Positions 23,436 through 32,186 of a DNA stretch of 33,010 nt are shown in pieces. Position 1 is the first letter of the stretch; each line of letters begins with the position of its first letter. Made by a program: the position numbers and the translations under genes. Below the pieces are notes generated by a model that did not search any database, was not told where the DNA came from, and saw only the letters and a list, made by a program, of their open reading frames with translations. The stretch spans positions 1 to 33,010 of the forward strand of contig CAKORH010000001.1 in NCBI GenBank assembly GCA_934101235.1, read 5' to 3'. The stretch is from an uncultured Bacilli bacterium. Lineage in GTDB: Bacteria; Bacillota_I; Bacilli_A; RF39; UBA660.

Positions 23436-25415
23436 TTACTCCTTTCTTAAAGTTAATTGTTTAGGAAAAATACAACTTAAATCTTTATGACTAATATAAA
23501 TAATAGTTTTATTTTTATAATATTTTAAAATACTTTTGACAATATCAATTTCCAAATTATAATCTACTTCTTTTAATACTTCATCAAGTATAACAATATT
23601 TTTTGAATGTATTAAACTTCTTGCAAGAATTATTCTATTAATTTCACCACCACTTAAACTATAATTATTAATTATATATGAATTAAGTCCAAAATTTCTA
23701 TTATTTAATATTTCATTTATATGACATATAGATAATACTTTGTTTAGATATTTATCGTCTATATTTTTATCTAAGACAATATTATTAAGTATTGTATCAT
23801 CAAATAACATTTCATTTTGAGATACATAACTAATAAGGTTATCGTTATTTTTATTTTTTAAATTTATATTATCTTTTAGTATTAATCCTTTATAATTATT
23901 AATTTCAGAATAGATTATTTTCATTAAAGTACTTTTTCCACTTCCTGAAGGGCCATTAATATATATTTTATCTTTATTTAATATAGTATAGTTTATATTA
24001 TTTAATACTTTATTATCGTTTATTTTATAATTGATATTATTTATATTTATAATATTAAATTTTTTATTAACTATTGGAAGTTTATCTTTTTTATATGATA
24101 AAAAGTCATTATTTTTAATAATCATTGTTTTATATAATATAAGTGTTGGATATAAATTAATTATTTCACTTATTAAATTAATTAAGTAATTATATATTAT
24201 AAATATGGTTATGCTATTTGTAATACTATAATCATTTAATTTAATAAGTATTAATATAATTACTAGGAACAAATTTTTTAATATCTCATTGAATAATATA
24301 ATCTTTGATATATTTGTATTTAAATCTAAATTAATATTATTTTTATTGTTAATACTTTCTTTTATTTTTAAATAAATATAATTATAGCATTTTAAATGTT
24401 TTATAGTTTCTATATTTTTTATATAATTTATTATTTCATTATTATAATTTTCACTAATATTAATTTGATATCGTATTTTATAAATTATTTTTTTATAAGT
24501 TTTTATATTAATGAATGTATAAATTATTATAAAAATTATTAAGTAAGGGGTTATATTTTTATAGAGTAACGAAATTAAAAATATTATTATAATTTGAATT
24601 ATATTAAAAAATATTGTTACTATGTAGTTTAAAATATTATTACTTATTTCATTAAGTTCATTAAATCTTGTAGTTATTTCTCCTAAACTTTTTAACTTTA
24701 TATAATTTGAAGGAAGTTTAAAAATATGATTTATAAATTTTAATATTATATTTTTATTAAATGAATTAGATATTTTTAATATTATTATATTTTTTATAAT
24801 TGTGAATATAAAATTAATTAGTATTAATAAAATAATTATTATTGCATAATTTACATTATAATCTATTATTTTATATTCTAAATTGTTTATTATTGAACAG
24901 ATTAAACAAATAAAATTTAATATTAAAATTAAAATATATTTTTTATAATTAATTTTAATATTTTCTATAATAGAATTCCAAAAAAATTTATTTTTCTTAT
25001 ATTTAGGAATTACATTTATAGGTTCAAAATATAATACAATACCTGTAAATAATTCATAGAATAAATCAAGTGTCATTTTTTTCTTGCCTATACTTGGATC
25101 CATTAAGTAAATATATTTGTCATTTATTTTATAGGCAACTGTAAAGTGATATAGATTATTTTTTTGTTTTAAATGAACAATAATTGGTTTATTGATTTCA
25201 TTTATATATGATACTTTTTTTCCATATGAATTAAAACCGTATTTTTTTGCACAATTGATAAGTTCGTATGCATTTGTTCCATTAATACTTGTATTAGTAT
25301 TTATTCTTAGATTTTCAAGAGGAACAAAGCCATTATAATACTTAATAATACATTCTAATGAACAAATTCCACAGTCACTTACTTCTTCTTGCAATACTTC
25401 ATAAATCTTATTCAT
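23436..25415 (-). CDS. C39-peptidase ABC exporter for double-glycine peptides
   Basis: A 659-residue protein that cuts leaders and exports peptides. The C39 peptidase domain (about 1-130) has the catalytic Cys15 in EEVSDCGIC with Gln9, His90 in LYHFTVAY and Asp106 in LMDPSIG. A membrane domain (about 160-450) follows. The ABC domain has Walker A GPSGSGKST (488-496), Q-loop SYVSQNEMLF, signature LSGGE (587-591), Walker B IVILDE (to 612) and switch His643. AAGGGAGT lies 6 bases before ATG 25415; the in-frame ATG at 25478 would add 21 residues without a ribosome site. The two small leader-peptide genes follow at once, so it is their likely transporter. No HlyD-type accessory protein is present. 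Confidence 0.95.
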   Translation of the reverse strand: MNKIYEVLQEEVSDCGICSLECIIKYYNGFVPLENLRINTNTSINGTNAYELINCAKKYGFNSYGKKVSYINEINKPIIVHLKQKNNLYHFTVAYKINDKYIYLMDPSIGKKKMTLDLFYELFTGIVLYFEPINVIPKYKKNKFFWNSIIENIKINYKKYILILILNFICLICSIINNLEYKIIDYNVNYAIIIILLILINFIFTIIKNIIILKISNSFNKNIILKFINHIFKLPSNYIKLKSLGEITTRFNELNEISNNILNYIVTIFFNIIQIIIIFLISLLYKNITPYLIIFIIIYTFINIKTYKKIIYKIRYQINISENYNNEIINYIKNIETIKHLKCYNYIYLKIKESINNKNNINLDLNTNISKIILFNEILKNLFLVIILILIKLNDYSITNSITIFIIYNYLINLISEIINLYPTLILYKTMIIKNNDFLSYKKDKLPIVNKKFNIININNINYKINDNKVLNNINYTILNKDKIYINGPSGSGKSTLMKIIYSEINNYKGLILKDNINLKNKNNDNLISYVSQNEMLFDDTILNNIVLDKNIDDKYLNKVLSICHINEILNNRNFGLNSYIINNYSLSGGEINRIILARSLIHSKNIVILDEVLKEVDYNLEIDIVKSILKYYKNKTIIYISHKDLSCIFPKQLTLRKE

Positions 25416-25503
25416 AATTTTACTCCCTTCACTATAAATTATTATCATTTTTTTTGCATTTCCTTTTTTTTCTTGCAATTTTTTTAAAAAAAGTTAAAAA
25501 AAA

Positions 25504-26376
25504 TTAGAACTTTATGATTTCTTGTTCTAATTCTAACTTAATATTATAATTTTTTTCTACTTTATCTTGTATAAGATTTATTAAATCTACTATATCTTTT
25601 TTTGTTGCATTATTTTTATTTATTATGAAATTAGCATGTTTGTCTGATATAAAGGCTCCTCCAATATTAAAACCTTTTAGGCCTACACCCTCTATTAATC
25701 TTCCTGCATAATCATTTTCAGGATTTTTAAATACACTACCTGCATTTGGATATTCAAGTGGTTGTGAGTTTTTTCTTTTTATTAATTTTTCTTTTATTAT
25801 ACTAATTAATTCTTCTTTGTTTCCATTATTTAGTTTAAATTTTGCACTAATTACTATTTTGTTTTTATCGCCTTTAAATATGCTATTTCTATATTTAAAA
25901 TCACAATTTTCTTTTGAGATTTCTTTTAATTCATTATTTTCTAAATAAGTAACAGATATTAGATTATCACTAATGGTGGAACCATTACAGCCTGCATTTC
26001 CAATTATTGCTCCACCTAACGTTCCTGGAATACCATATAAATTTTCAAGTCCACATAAATTATTATTTATAGTATCTGTAATCAATTTATTAAGTGTTAC
26101 ACCTGCGTATGAAGTTACAATATTATTTTCTATTTCAATATTATTTATTTTATCTAGTAAAATAATTACTCCATTATAATCTTCATCAGGTAAAATTATA
26201 TTACTTCCTTTACCTAATATAATATATTTAATGTTATTTTCTTTTAAATACTTTAATAATTTTTTTAAATTACTTACATCATAAGGTTTAATAACGTATT
26301 TACTATATCCACCTATTTTATAAGTATTATATTTTTTTAAACTTTCATTTTTTAATAATTCTCCATATTCATTCAT
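25504..26376 (-). CDS. murB: UDP-N-acetylenolpyruvoylglucosamine reductase MurB
   Basis: A 290-residue FAD enzyme making UDP-N-acetylmuramate for peptidoglycan. FAD-binding motifs: YIILGKGSNIILPDEDYNG and YGIPGTLGGAIIGNAGC (with GIPG); catalytic/ligand motifs: FKYRNSIFK, NAGSVFKNPENDYAG with the catalytic serine, GFNIGGAFISDKHANFI and the C-terminal glutamate region. Length fits the short type II form found in Gram-positives. It lies 88 bases upstream of the peptide exporter gene and may not be co-transcribed with it. GGGGGATTT precedes ATG 26376. Confidence 0.96.
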   Translation of the reverse strand: MNEYGELLKNESLKKYNTYKIGGYSKYVIKPYDVSNLKKLLKYLKENNIKYIILGKGSNIILPDEDYNGVIILLDKINNIEIENNIVTSYAGVTLNKLITDTINNNLCGLENLYGIPGTLGGAIIGNAGCNGSTISDNLISVTYLENNELKEISKENCDFKYRNSIFKGDKNKIVISAKFKLNNGNKEELISIIKEKLIKRKNSQPLEYPNAGSVFKNPENDYAGRLIEGVGLKGFNIGGAFISDKHANFIINKNNATKKDIVDLINLIQDKVEKNYNIKLELEQEIIKF

Positions 26377-26388
26377 AAATCCCCCTAT

Positions 26389-27294
26389 TTAAGATATTGA
26401 AATATCTAAATTTAAATCAGTATTATTTAACTCTAAATTCATATTTATTGTCTTAATAGTATCATCTACATTAATAGTATTATCAACTATAGAATTTGTT
26501 TGAGTCCTATTAATTAAAAACTCATTTGATCCTTTAGTAGTAATTGTATCATTATTTTTATTTTTTAATCTTATTTCATATTTATTTGGGTCTATACCTA
26601 CAAATTTATATGAATTATTTTTTATATTACTTGTTTTTATTTCGTTAGTTACTGTATTTACTAATTCTACATAATCATTATCACTACTACCAGTTATAGT
26701 ACCTATTAAATCATATACATTAGTACTATCATATATTTGTATTTTTGTTTCTAGTTTTTTATTCATATCTATACTTTGATTAGTATCTAATATATTATCG
26801 TATGTAACAGTCAAAGTATAATTATGTCTTAAACCTGGAGCAATACTATTGGTTATAATTAGTGAATTAGTTAATGGAAAAACTTTATTATCAAAACCAT
26901 TACAATCTCTTATTGTTTCATCAGTTTCATCATTTACTTCAACACAAACTAACTTCACTTTTATGTCATCTGGTCTATCAAATTCATTTATTACATTTTC
27001 TAAATATACACCATATGCATCAATTATTTCATCACCTTTATTTGTTACGGTAAATGTTTTTGAATCAATCAAATCTCCAGGAACTATTAATTTATCTGGC
27101 TTAATAGTACCATTACCATCTCCATATATTAATTTTAAGTCTGCTGTTTTAATTTTTATTGATTTATCATTGGTATTACCTTTTATTCTTGTTAGAAAAT
27201 ATGCATAAGTAATCCCAAGTAATGTTAATACTAGTAATATTATAGCAATTACACTTACTATTATTCTTGTTTTTCTGTCCATAGTTCCAGTCAT
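26389..27294 (-). CDS. SipW-type exported protein (TasA/CalY-like N-terminus)
   Basis: A 301-residue protein with an N-terminal membrane segment (about 10-33) ending in GITYAYF, the mark of SipW-dependent signal peptides of TasA/CalY-type surface proteins. The rest is polar and beta-rich: a TasA-like part with DLKLIYGDGNGTI, LIVPGDLIDSKTFTVTNKGD and LRHNYTLTVTYDN, and a C-terminal Ig-like/carboxypeptidase-regulatory-like part (LIGTITGSSDNDYVELVN ... KFVGIDPNKYEIRLKN). Probably processed and held at the cell surface; no LPXTG motif. AGGTGATTAT precedes ATG 27294. It lies 12 bases from murB and has its own promoter. Confidence 0.75.
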   Translation of the reverse strand: MTGTMDRKTRIIVSVIAIILLVLTLLGITYAYFLTRIKGNTNDKSIKIKTADLKLIYGDGNGTIKPDKLIVPGDLIDSKTFTVTNKGDEIIDAYGVYLENVINEFDRPDDIKVKLVCVEVNDETDETIRDCNGFDNKVFPLTNSLIITNSIAPGLRHNYTLTVTYDNILDTNQSIDMNKKLETKIQIYDSTNVYDLIGTITGSSDNDYVELVNTVTNEIKTSNIKNNSYKFVGIDPNKYEIRLKNKNNDTITTKGSNEFLINRTQTNSIVDNTINVDDTIKTINMNLELNNTDLNLDISIS

Positions 27295-27315
27295 ATAATC
27301 ACCTATTCTATAAAA

Positions 27316-27344
27316 AGTATATAGTAAAATATGCTTTTTTTCAA
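27316..27344 (-). promoter_or_regulatory. Promoter of the SipW-type protein gene
   Basis: Minus strand TTGAAA (27344-27339), 17-bp spacer, TATACT (27321-27316), with a short leader to ATG 27294. Confidence 0.7.
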
Positions 27345-27369
27345 TAAATTTTATTATATTTGTGTAAAG

Positions 27370-27392
27370 AAAAAATGCTTTTTATTAAGCAT
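27370..27392 (-). terminator. Terminator of the MarR-ABC operon, overlapping the stop codon
   Basis: ATGCTT-aataaa-AAGCAT stem on the minus strand (27392-27387 with 27380-27375) followed by TTTTTTC. The last stop codon (27387-27385) is inside it. Confidence 0.8.
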
Positions 27393-29358
27393 CTTTTTTA
27401 AATTGTGAATTGTATAAATCTGCATAAAAACCATTTAATTTCATTAATGATTTATGGGTACCTTGTTCTATAATGTTTCCTTCATTCATTACTAAAATTA
27501 TATCTGCGTTTTTTATTGTAGATAATCTATGTGCAATTATAAATGAAGTTTTTCCTTCAGTTAATTTATCCATTGCTTTTTGAACTAATTCTTCAGTTCT
27601 TGTATCAACATTACTTGTTGCTTCATCAAGTATCAAGAATGGTGCATTTTCTATCATACCTCTTGCAATAGTTAAAAGTTGTTTTTGTCCACTACTTATA
27701 GAGTCATTATTACCAACACTTGCATCAATTCCATTAGGTAAAGTTTTTATAAAATGGTCTATTCCAACATATTTGCAAACATCCATAATTTCTTCATCTG
27801 TAATATTAGTTTTATTGAATTTTAAGTTTTCTTTTACTGTGCCATCAAATAACCATGTATCTTGCAAAACCATTACAAATAGATCATGAATATTTTCTCT
27901 AGTTAAATCATGGATTGATACACCATCTATTAATATATCTCCACTATTTATTTCATAAAATTTCATAAGTAAATTAACAAGTGTAGTTTTTCCAGCTCCT
28001 GTTGGACCAACTATCGCAACTTTTTCACCAGGTTTTACTTTAACACTAAAATCTTTTATTATTGTTCTACTTTCATCATAGCCAAATTTTACATTTTTAA
28101 ATTCTATTGCACCTTTAACTTTAGTTTTATCTAATTTTCCTTTTAATTTACTTTCGTCTGTCATTTCATTTTCTTCTAAAAATTCAAATACTCTTTCACT
28201 TGCTGCTACAGTTGATTGTAAACTAGTCATTGCTTGTGCTATTTGTGATAATGGATTAGTGAATAATCTTACGTAAATCATGAACGCAACTATTACACCA
28301 AATGTTATATGATTATTAGATACTAAAAGTGCTCCTACTATACATACAGCTACATAACCTAAGTTACCAACAAAACTCATTATAGGTGGCATAAGTCCAG
28401 AATAAAATGAACTTTTTCTATTATACTCATATAAATTTTTATTTAATTTTCCAAAATCTTTATCTGCATCTTTTTCTCCATTATATGCTTTTACTACATT
28501 GTGCCCTTTATATATTTCTTCAATATATCCATTTAAGTTACCTAATTCTGTTTGTCTCTTTGTAAAGTATACTTGGCTCTTTTTTAATATTAGGGCCATA
28601 ATTAAGAAACCTAATAAACTTGATAATATTGCAGTAATAGCCATTACCCAGTTTGTAATAAACATCATGATAATTGAACCAATAAATAGTGTTAAACTAC
28701 TAACTAATGTAGCAAAACTATTATTCATATTTTGAGCAATTGTGTCTACATCATTTGTTACTCTTGATAATATATCTCCTGTCTCATGAGTATCAAAATA
28801 TTTTAATGGTAATTTATTTATCTTTTTAGATATGTTTGTTCTTAATTTTTTAGCAAAATTATTTGATATATTTGTCATTAATAAAGATTCTATATAATTA
28901 AATAATGCACTTATTAAATATATTATTGTTAAAAATAATGCAATACTTTTAACTTTTGTCATATTAATAACTGGTTTTATTTTGTTGTATATTGATTTTG
29001 GTAATGAATCCATTTCTTTTAATAATTTTTTTGTATCAATATCTTTATTATCTTTTACACTTTCAATGATAGATGAAAATTGTTGTTTATCTTCTTTACT
29101 TATTGTTTCATCATTAAATATTTCCATTACTTTTTTTTCATTTATTTTTGGTGTAATACCAGCAGTTATAGTATCTGTTAAATCTGATAATTTATTAGGA
29201 GATATTAGAGCTAAGATTGCACTAGTCATTGCTAATATTAATGATATTATTAACATATATTTCCATGGATTTAAATGTTTAAGTAATTTTTTCATTGAAC
29301 CAGAGAAATCTTTTGAGGTTTCTGGTACTCCTTTATTTGGTCCCATATGTCTAGGCAT
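27385..29358 (-). CDS. Heterodimeric ABC exporter, catalytic-type half
   Basis: A 657-residue type IV ABC exporter half: an N-terminal cytoplasmic stretch, about six membrane helices (35-380), and an ABC domain (about 415-650). The ABC domain has Walker A VGPTGAGKTT, Q-loop VMVLQDTWLFDG, signature SSGQKQLLTIAR, Walker B FLILDEATSNVD and IAHRLSTI. The glutamate after Walker B is kept. An unusual loop of about 80 residues between the first two helices is typical of this subgroup. Together with the next half it resembles LmrCD/TM287-288 exporters of drugs or lipids; substrate unknown. The start overlaps its partner's end by 8 bases. Confidence 0.93.
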   Translation of the reverse strand: MPRHMGPNKGVPETSKDFSGSMKKLLKHLNPWKYMLIISLILAMTSAILALISPNKLSDLTDTITAGITPKINEKKVMEIFNDETISKEDKQQFSSIIESVKDNKDIDTKKLLKEMDSLPKSIYNKIKPVINMTKVKSIALFLTIIYLISALFNYIESLLMTNISNNFAKKLRTNISKKINKLPLKYFDTHETGDILSRVTNDVDTIAQNMNNSFATLVSSLTLFIGSIIMMFITNWVMAITAILSSLLGFLIMALILKKSQVYFTKRQTELGNLNGYIEEIYKGHNVVKAYNGEKDADKDFGKLNKNLYEYNRKSSFYSGLMPPIMSFVGNLGYVAVCIVGALLVSNNHITFGVIVAFMIYVRLFTNPLSQIAQAMTSLQSTVAASERVFEFLEENEMTDESKLKGKLDKTKVKGAIEFKNVKFGYDESRTIIKDFSVKVKPGEKVAIVGPTGAGKTTLVNLLMKFYEINSGDILIDGVSIHDLTRENIHDLFVMVLQDTWLFDGTVKENLKFNKTNITDEEIMDVCKYVGIDHFIKTLPNGIDASVGNNDSISSGQKQLLTIARGMIENAPFLILDEATSNVDTRTEELVQKAMDKLTEGKTSFIIAHRLSTIKNADIILVMNEGNIIEQGTHKSLMKLNGFYADLYNSQFKKDA

Positions 29359-31114
29359 TATCTAACTCCTCCTTTCCTAATTGAGATAGAGCAATTTCTT
29401 TATATACTTTACATTTTTTTAGTAATTCTTTATGTGTTCCAATTCCTACGCATTTTCCTTTTTCTAAAACTACTATTTTATCTGCATTAATAATTGTTCC
29501 TATTCTTTGCGCTACTATCATGTTTGTTGCGTCACTTGTATATTTTTTTAATTCTTGTCTTAATAAGAAGTCTGTCTTATAATCAAGTGCTGAAAATGAA
29601 TCATCAAATATATATATTTCTGGCTTTCTTGCTATTGCTCTTGCTATTGCTAATCTTTGTTTTTGTCCACCTGAAATATTTGTTCCACCTGATGCAATAT
29701 GAGAATCATATTTTTTATCCATTTTTTCAACAAAATCAGTTCCTTGAGCAACATTAATAGATTTTTTTATTTCTTCTAATGAAGGCGTTTTTTTACCATT
29801 GTTTCCGTATGTTACATTTGATTTTACTGTACCTGTAAACATTACAGCTTTTTGAGGTATATAACCTATTTTATTATGTAATGTTTCTAATTTATAATCT
29901 TTAACATTTACTCCATCAACTAATATTTCACCTTCTGTTGCATCATAGAATCTAGGTACTAAATTTATTAAAGTACTTTTACCACTTCCTGTAGAACCTA
30001 TAAATGCTATAGTTTCGCCTTTGTTAACTTTAAATGATATATTTTCTAGTAAGTATTCATCAGCATCAGGATATTTAAATGATACATTTTTAAATTCGAC
30101 AGTACCAACTAAATCATTATTAACTTTTTCTAAGTTTCCATCTTTAATTGAGATGTCACTTTCTAAAACTTCGTTTATTCTTTTTGCTGACACACTTGCT
30201 CTAGGCCATATCATAAATATCATTGCAAGCATTAAGAATGATGCAATAACTTGCATTCCGTAACTAGAAAATACTACCATATTACTAAATAAATTTATTT
30301 TATCTAACATACCAGATTTATTTATTAATATTGCTCCAATAAAATATATACCTAATGTTAGAAAATGCATTACTAAATTCATAATTGGATTAAGTATTGC
30401 AAAGCATCTTTGATTAAATAATTGATTTTTTGTTAAATCATTATTAACTTTATCAAATCTATTTTCTTCAAATTTTTCTGCATTAAATGCACGTACAACT
30501 CTTATACCACTTAAATTTTCTTCGGTTACTCCATTAACTTTATCTATTAATTTTTGTACAATTTCAAACCTTGGAAATACAATTACTAAAAGTATTCCTA
30601 TAGTAATTAATAAAATTAATACACATACACCAGTTAAAATACTCCATTCAAGAGATTTATTAACTATTTTAGTAATAGCCCATACTGCCATTATTGGTGC
30701 TTTAATTAACATTTGTAATCCTACCGCAATTAACATTTCCAATTGAGTAATATCATTCGTTGTTCTAGTAATTAAACTACTAACTTTAAATTTTTTTATT
30801 TCTGCAGTACTTAAGTTTAATACTTTTTTAAATACTTTTTCTCTTAAATTATAAGAGAAATTTGCAGATAATAAACTTGCCAAATAACCTACTACTACGG
30901 CAGATAATAAACTACCAAATGCACATAATAGCATATATCCACCTTTACTTAATATTTCTAATATTTTAGTATCTTCACTTTGTATAAGAGCAGTAATAGA
31001 ACTCATATAATCTGGTAATTTTAAATCTAGGTATACTTGTAATGTAATCATTAAAATACTAATTAATATTAACATTAAGTCTTTTTTTGTGAAATTTTTA
31101 AATATTTTTATCAT
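29351..31114 (-). CDS. Heterodimeric ABC exporter, degenerate-site half
   Basis: A 587-residue ABC exporter half with six membrane helices (about 15-300) and an ABC domain (about 345-570): Walker A IGSTGSGKST, Q-loop GYIPQKAVMFTG, signature ISGGQKQRLAIAR, Walker B IYIFDDSFSALD. The usual catalytic glutamate is aspartate (FDD), so its own ATP site is expected to be degenerate, as in one half of heterodimeric exporters. The switch histidine is replaced (VAQRIGTI instead of the usual AHRL). It overlaps marR by 17 bases and the other half by 8. AAAGGAAAAGATT precedes ATG 31114. Confidence 0.93.
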   Translation of the reverse strand: MIKIFKNFTKKDLMLILISILMITLQVYLDLKLPDYMSSITALIQSEDTKILEILSKGGYMLLCAFGSLLSAVVVGYLASLLSANFSYNLREKVFKKVLNLSTAEIKKFKVSSLITRTTNDITQLEMLIAVGLQMLIKAPIMAVWAITKIVNKSLEWSILTGVCVLILLITIGILLVIVFPRFEIVQKLIDKVNGVTEENLSGIRVVRAFNAEKFEENRFDKVNNDLTKNQLFNQRCFAILNPIMNLVMHFLTLGIYFIGAILINKSGMLDKINLFSNMVVFSSYGMQVIASFLMLAMIFMIWPRASVSAKRINEVLESDISIKDGNLEKVNNDLVGTVEFKNVSFKYPDADEYLLENISFKVNKGETIAFIGSTGSGKSTLINLVPRFYDATEGEILVDGVNVKDYKLETLHNKIGYIPQKAVMFTGTVKSNVTYGNNGKKTPSLEEIKKSINVAQGTDFVEKMDKKYDSHIASGGTNISGGQKQRLAIARAIARKPEIYIFDDSFSALDYKTDFLLRQELKKYTSDATNMIVAQRIGTIINADKIVVLEKGKCVGIGTHKELLKKCKVYKEIALSQLGKEELDNA

Positions 31115-31556
31115 AATCTTTTCCTTTCAATTCAATTATATTATCTTTTACTTTATAAAAAACATTAATAAGAGTATCAATACTTTCTTTACTTATATTT
31201 TTTCTTAATGTGTTTAAGTAACTAGTTTCTACTTTATTAAGTTCTTTAACTATATCTTTAGCACTATCATTAACTATAACTTTTTGTTTTCTTTTATCAT
31301 TTTCATCTACACATACAGTAATTAATTTTTTATCTACTAATTGGTTTATAGCTTTAGATACATAGGCTTTAGATACATTTGAAAGACAAACAACATCTTT
31401 TGCGTTAATCACGTTTGGATTATTAGAAAATATTAATAACATATCAGCTTCTCTAAATGATAAATTATATTTTTTACTCACACTTAATATTTTCATATTA
31501 TGTTCTTCTATAATAAGTCTAGATATTTTTAATACTTCTAAAATATTATCATTCAT
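31098..31556 (-). CDS. MarR-family transcriptional regulator
   Basis: A 152-residue MarR-type winged-helix protein. The DNA-binding part (about 35-105) has SFREADMLLIFSNNPNVINA, VVCLSNVSKAYVSKAINQLV and the wing DKKLITVCVDENDKRKQKVI. It is the first gene of the operon with the two ABC exporter halves and probably represses it. A perfect palindrome lies just downstream of its consensus promoter. AGGAGGCATAAT precedes ATG 31556. Family members often respond to the compounds that the exporter removes, but the ligand here is unknown. Confidence 0.92.
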   Translation of the reverse strand: MNDNILEVLKISRLIIEEHNMKILSVSKKYNLSFREADMLLIFSNNPNVINAKDVVCLSNVSKAYVSKAINQLVDKKLITVCVDENDKRKQKVIVNDSAKDIVKELNKVETSYLNTLRKNISKESIDTLINVFYKVKDNIIELKGKDYDKNI

Positions 31557-31570
31557 ATTATGCCTCCTAA

Positions 31571-31588
31571 TAGTTCACACGTGAACTA
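31571..31588. promoter_or_regulatory. Palindromic operator, probable MarR binding site
   Basis: TAGTTCAC-AC-GTGAACTA, an 8-bp perfect inverted repeat with a 2-bp centre. It lies between the expected transcription start (about 31596) and the marR ribosome site, so bound protein would block transcription. Confidence 0.75.
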
Positions 31589-31602
31589 ATGTTGTAAACA
31601 TA

Positions 31603-31631
31603 ATTATACGCATCTAATTTTTAATTGTCAA
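31603..31631 (-). promoter_or_regulatory. Promoter of marR-ABC operon
   Basis: Exact consensus on the minus strand: TTGACA (31631-31626), 17-bp spacer, TATAAT (31608-31603). Such a strong promoter suits a tightly repressed operon. Confidence 0.88.
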
Positions 31632-31687
31632 TGATATTTTTGTATAAATAAAAATATATTACATAAAATATTTTGAAAGGACTTTTT

Positions 31688-32134
31688 ATGAAAGAAAAGA
31701 TAATTAATTTTATATATATTTTTTTACCATTAATATTGGGAAGTGTTATTGGATTATTAATACATGATTATAGTTACTATGATACTTTAAGTAAGCCTAT
31801 ACTTGCACCAAGCAAAATAGTATTCCCTATTGTATGGTCTATTATTTATATTTTAATGGGATTATCATATTATTTATATAGAAAAAAAGAAAGTAATATT
31901 AATATACTTTACTATTTTCAATTAGTAGTTAATTTATTATGGACTATAATATTTTTCTTATTAAAATCAAATATTTTGGCATTATTATGGATTATATTAC
32001 TAGATGTATTAATTATATTAAACATTATAAATTATTATAAATATAATAAAATATCTGCCTATTTATTTATTCCATATCTTTTATGGAGTTTGTTTGCTTC
32101 ATATTTAACTATAAGTATATATATTTTAAATTAA
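31688..32134 (+). CDS. tspO: TspO/MBR family membrane protein
   Basis: A 148-residue protein with five membrane helices and the TspO layout: LSKPILAPSKIVFPIVWSII, IYILMGLSYYLYR, FQLVVNLLWTIIFFLL, then AYLFIPYLLWSLFASYLTIS in the last helix (the usual PYL.W..FA.YL). TspO proteins bind porphyrins and other hydrophobic ligands and affect tetrapyrrole or stress responses. GAAAGGA lies 6 bases before ATG 31688; the TTG at 31673 is an unlikely start. It is divergent from the marR operon. Confidence 0.92.
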   Translation: MKEKIINFIYIFLPLILGSVIGLLIHDYSYYDTLSKPILAPSKIVFPIVWSIIYILMGLSYYLYRKKESNINILYYFQLVVNLLWTIIFFLLKSNILALLWIILLDVLIILNIINYYKYNKISAYLFIPYLLWSLFASYLTISIYILN

Positions 32135-32186
32135 AATTCACTAATATATGTGAACATTATAGAACACTATTAGTGAATTTTTTTAT
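32135..32186. terminator. Bidirectional terminator between tspO and the convergent gene
   Basis: 12-bp perfect stem (AATTCACTAATA 32135-32146 with TATTAGTGAATT 32168-32179). On the plus strand TTTTTATTTTT follows; on the minus strand a weaker TTAATTT follows. The minus-strand gene's stop (32172-32170) is inside the stem. Confidence 0.85.

Noticed and set aside
26849..27208. 119-codon plus-strand open frame inside the SipW-type gene
   Set aside because: Antisense shadow of a real gene. The same applies to the other plus-strand frames within xfp, cca, murB and the ABC genes.
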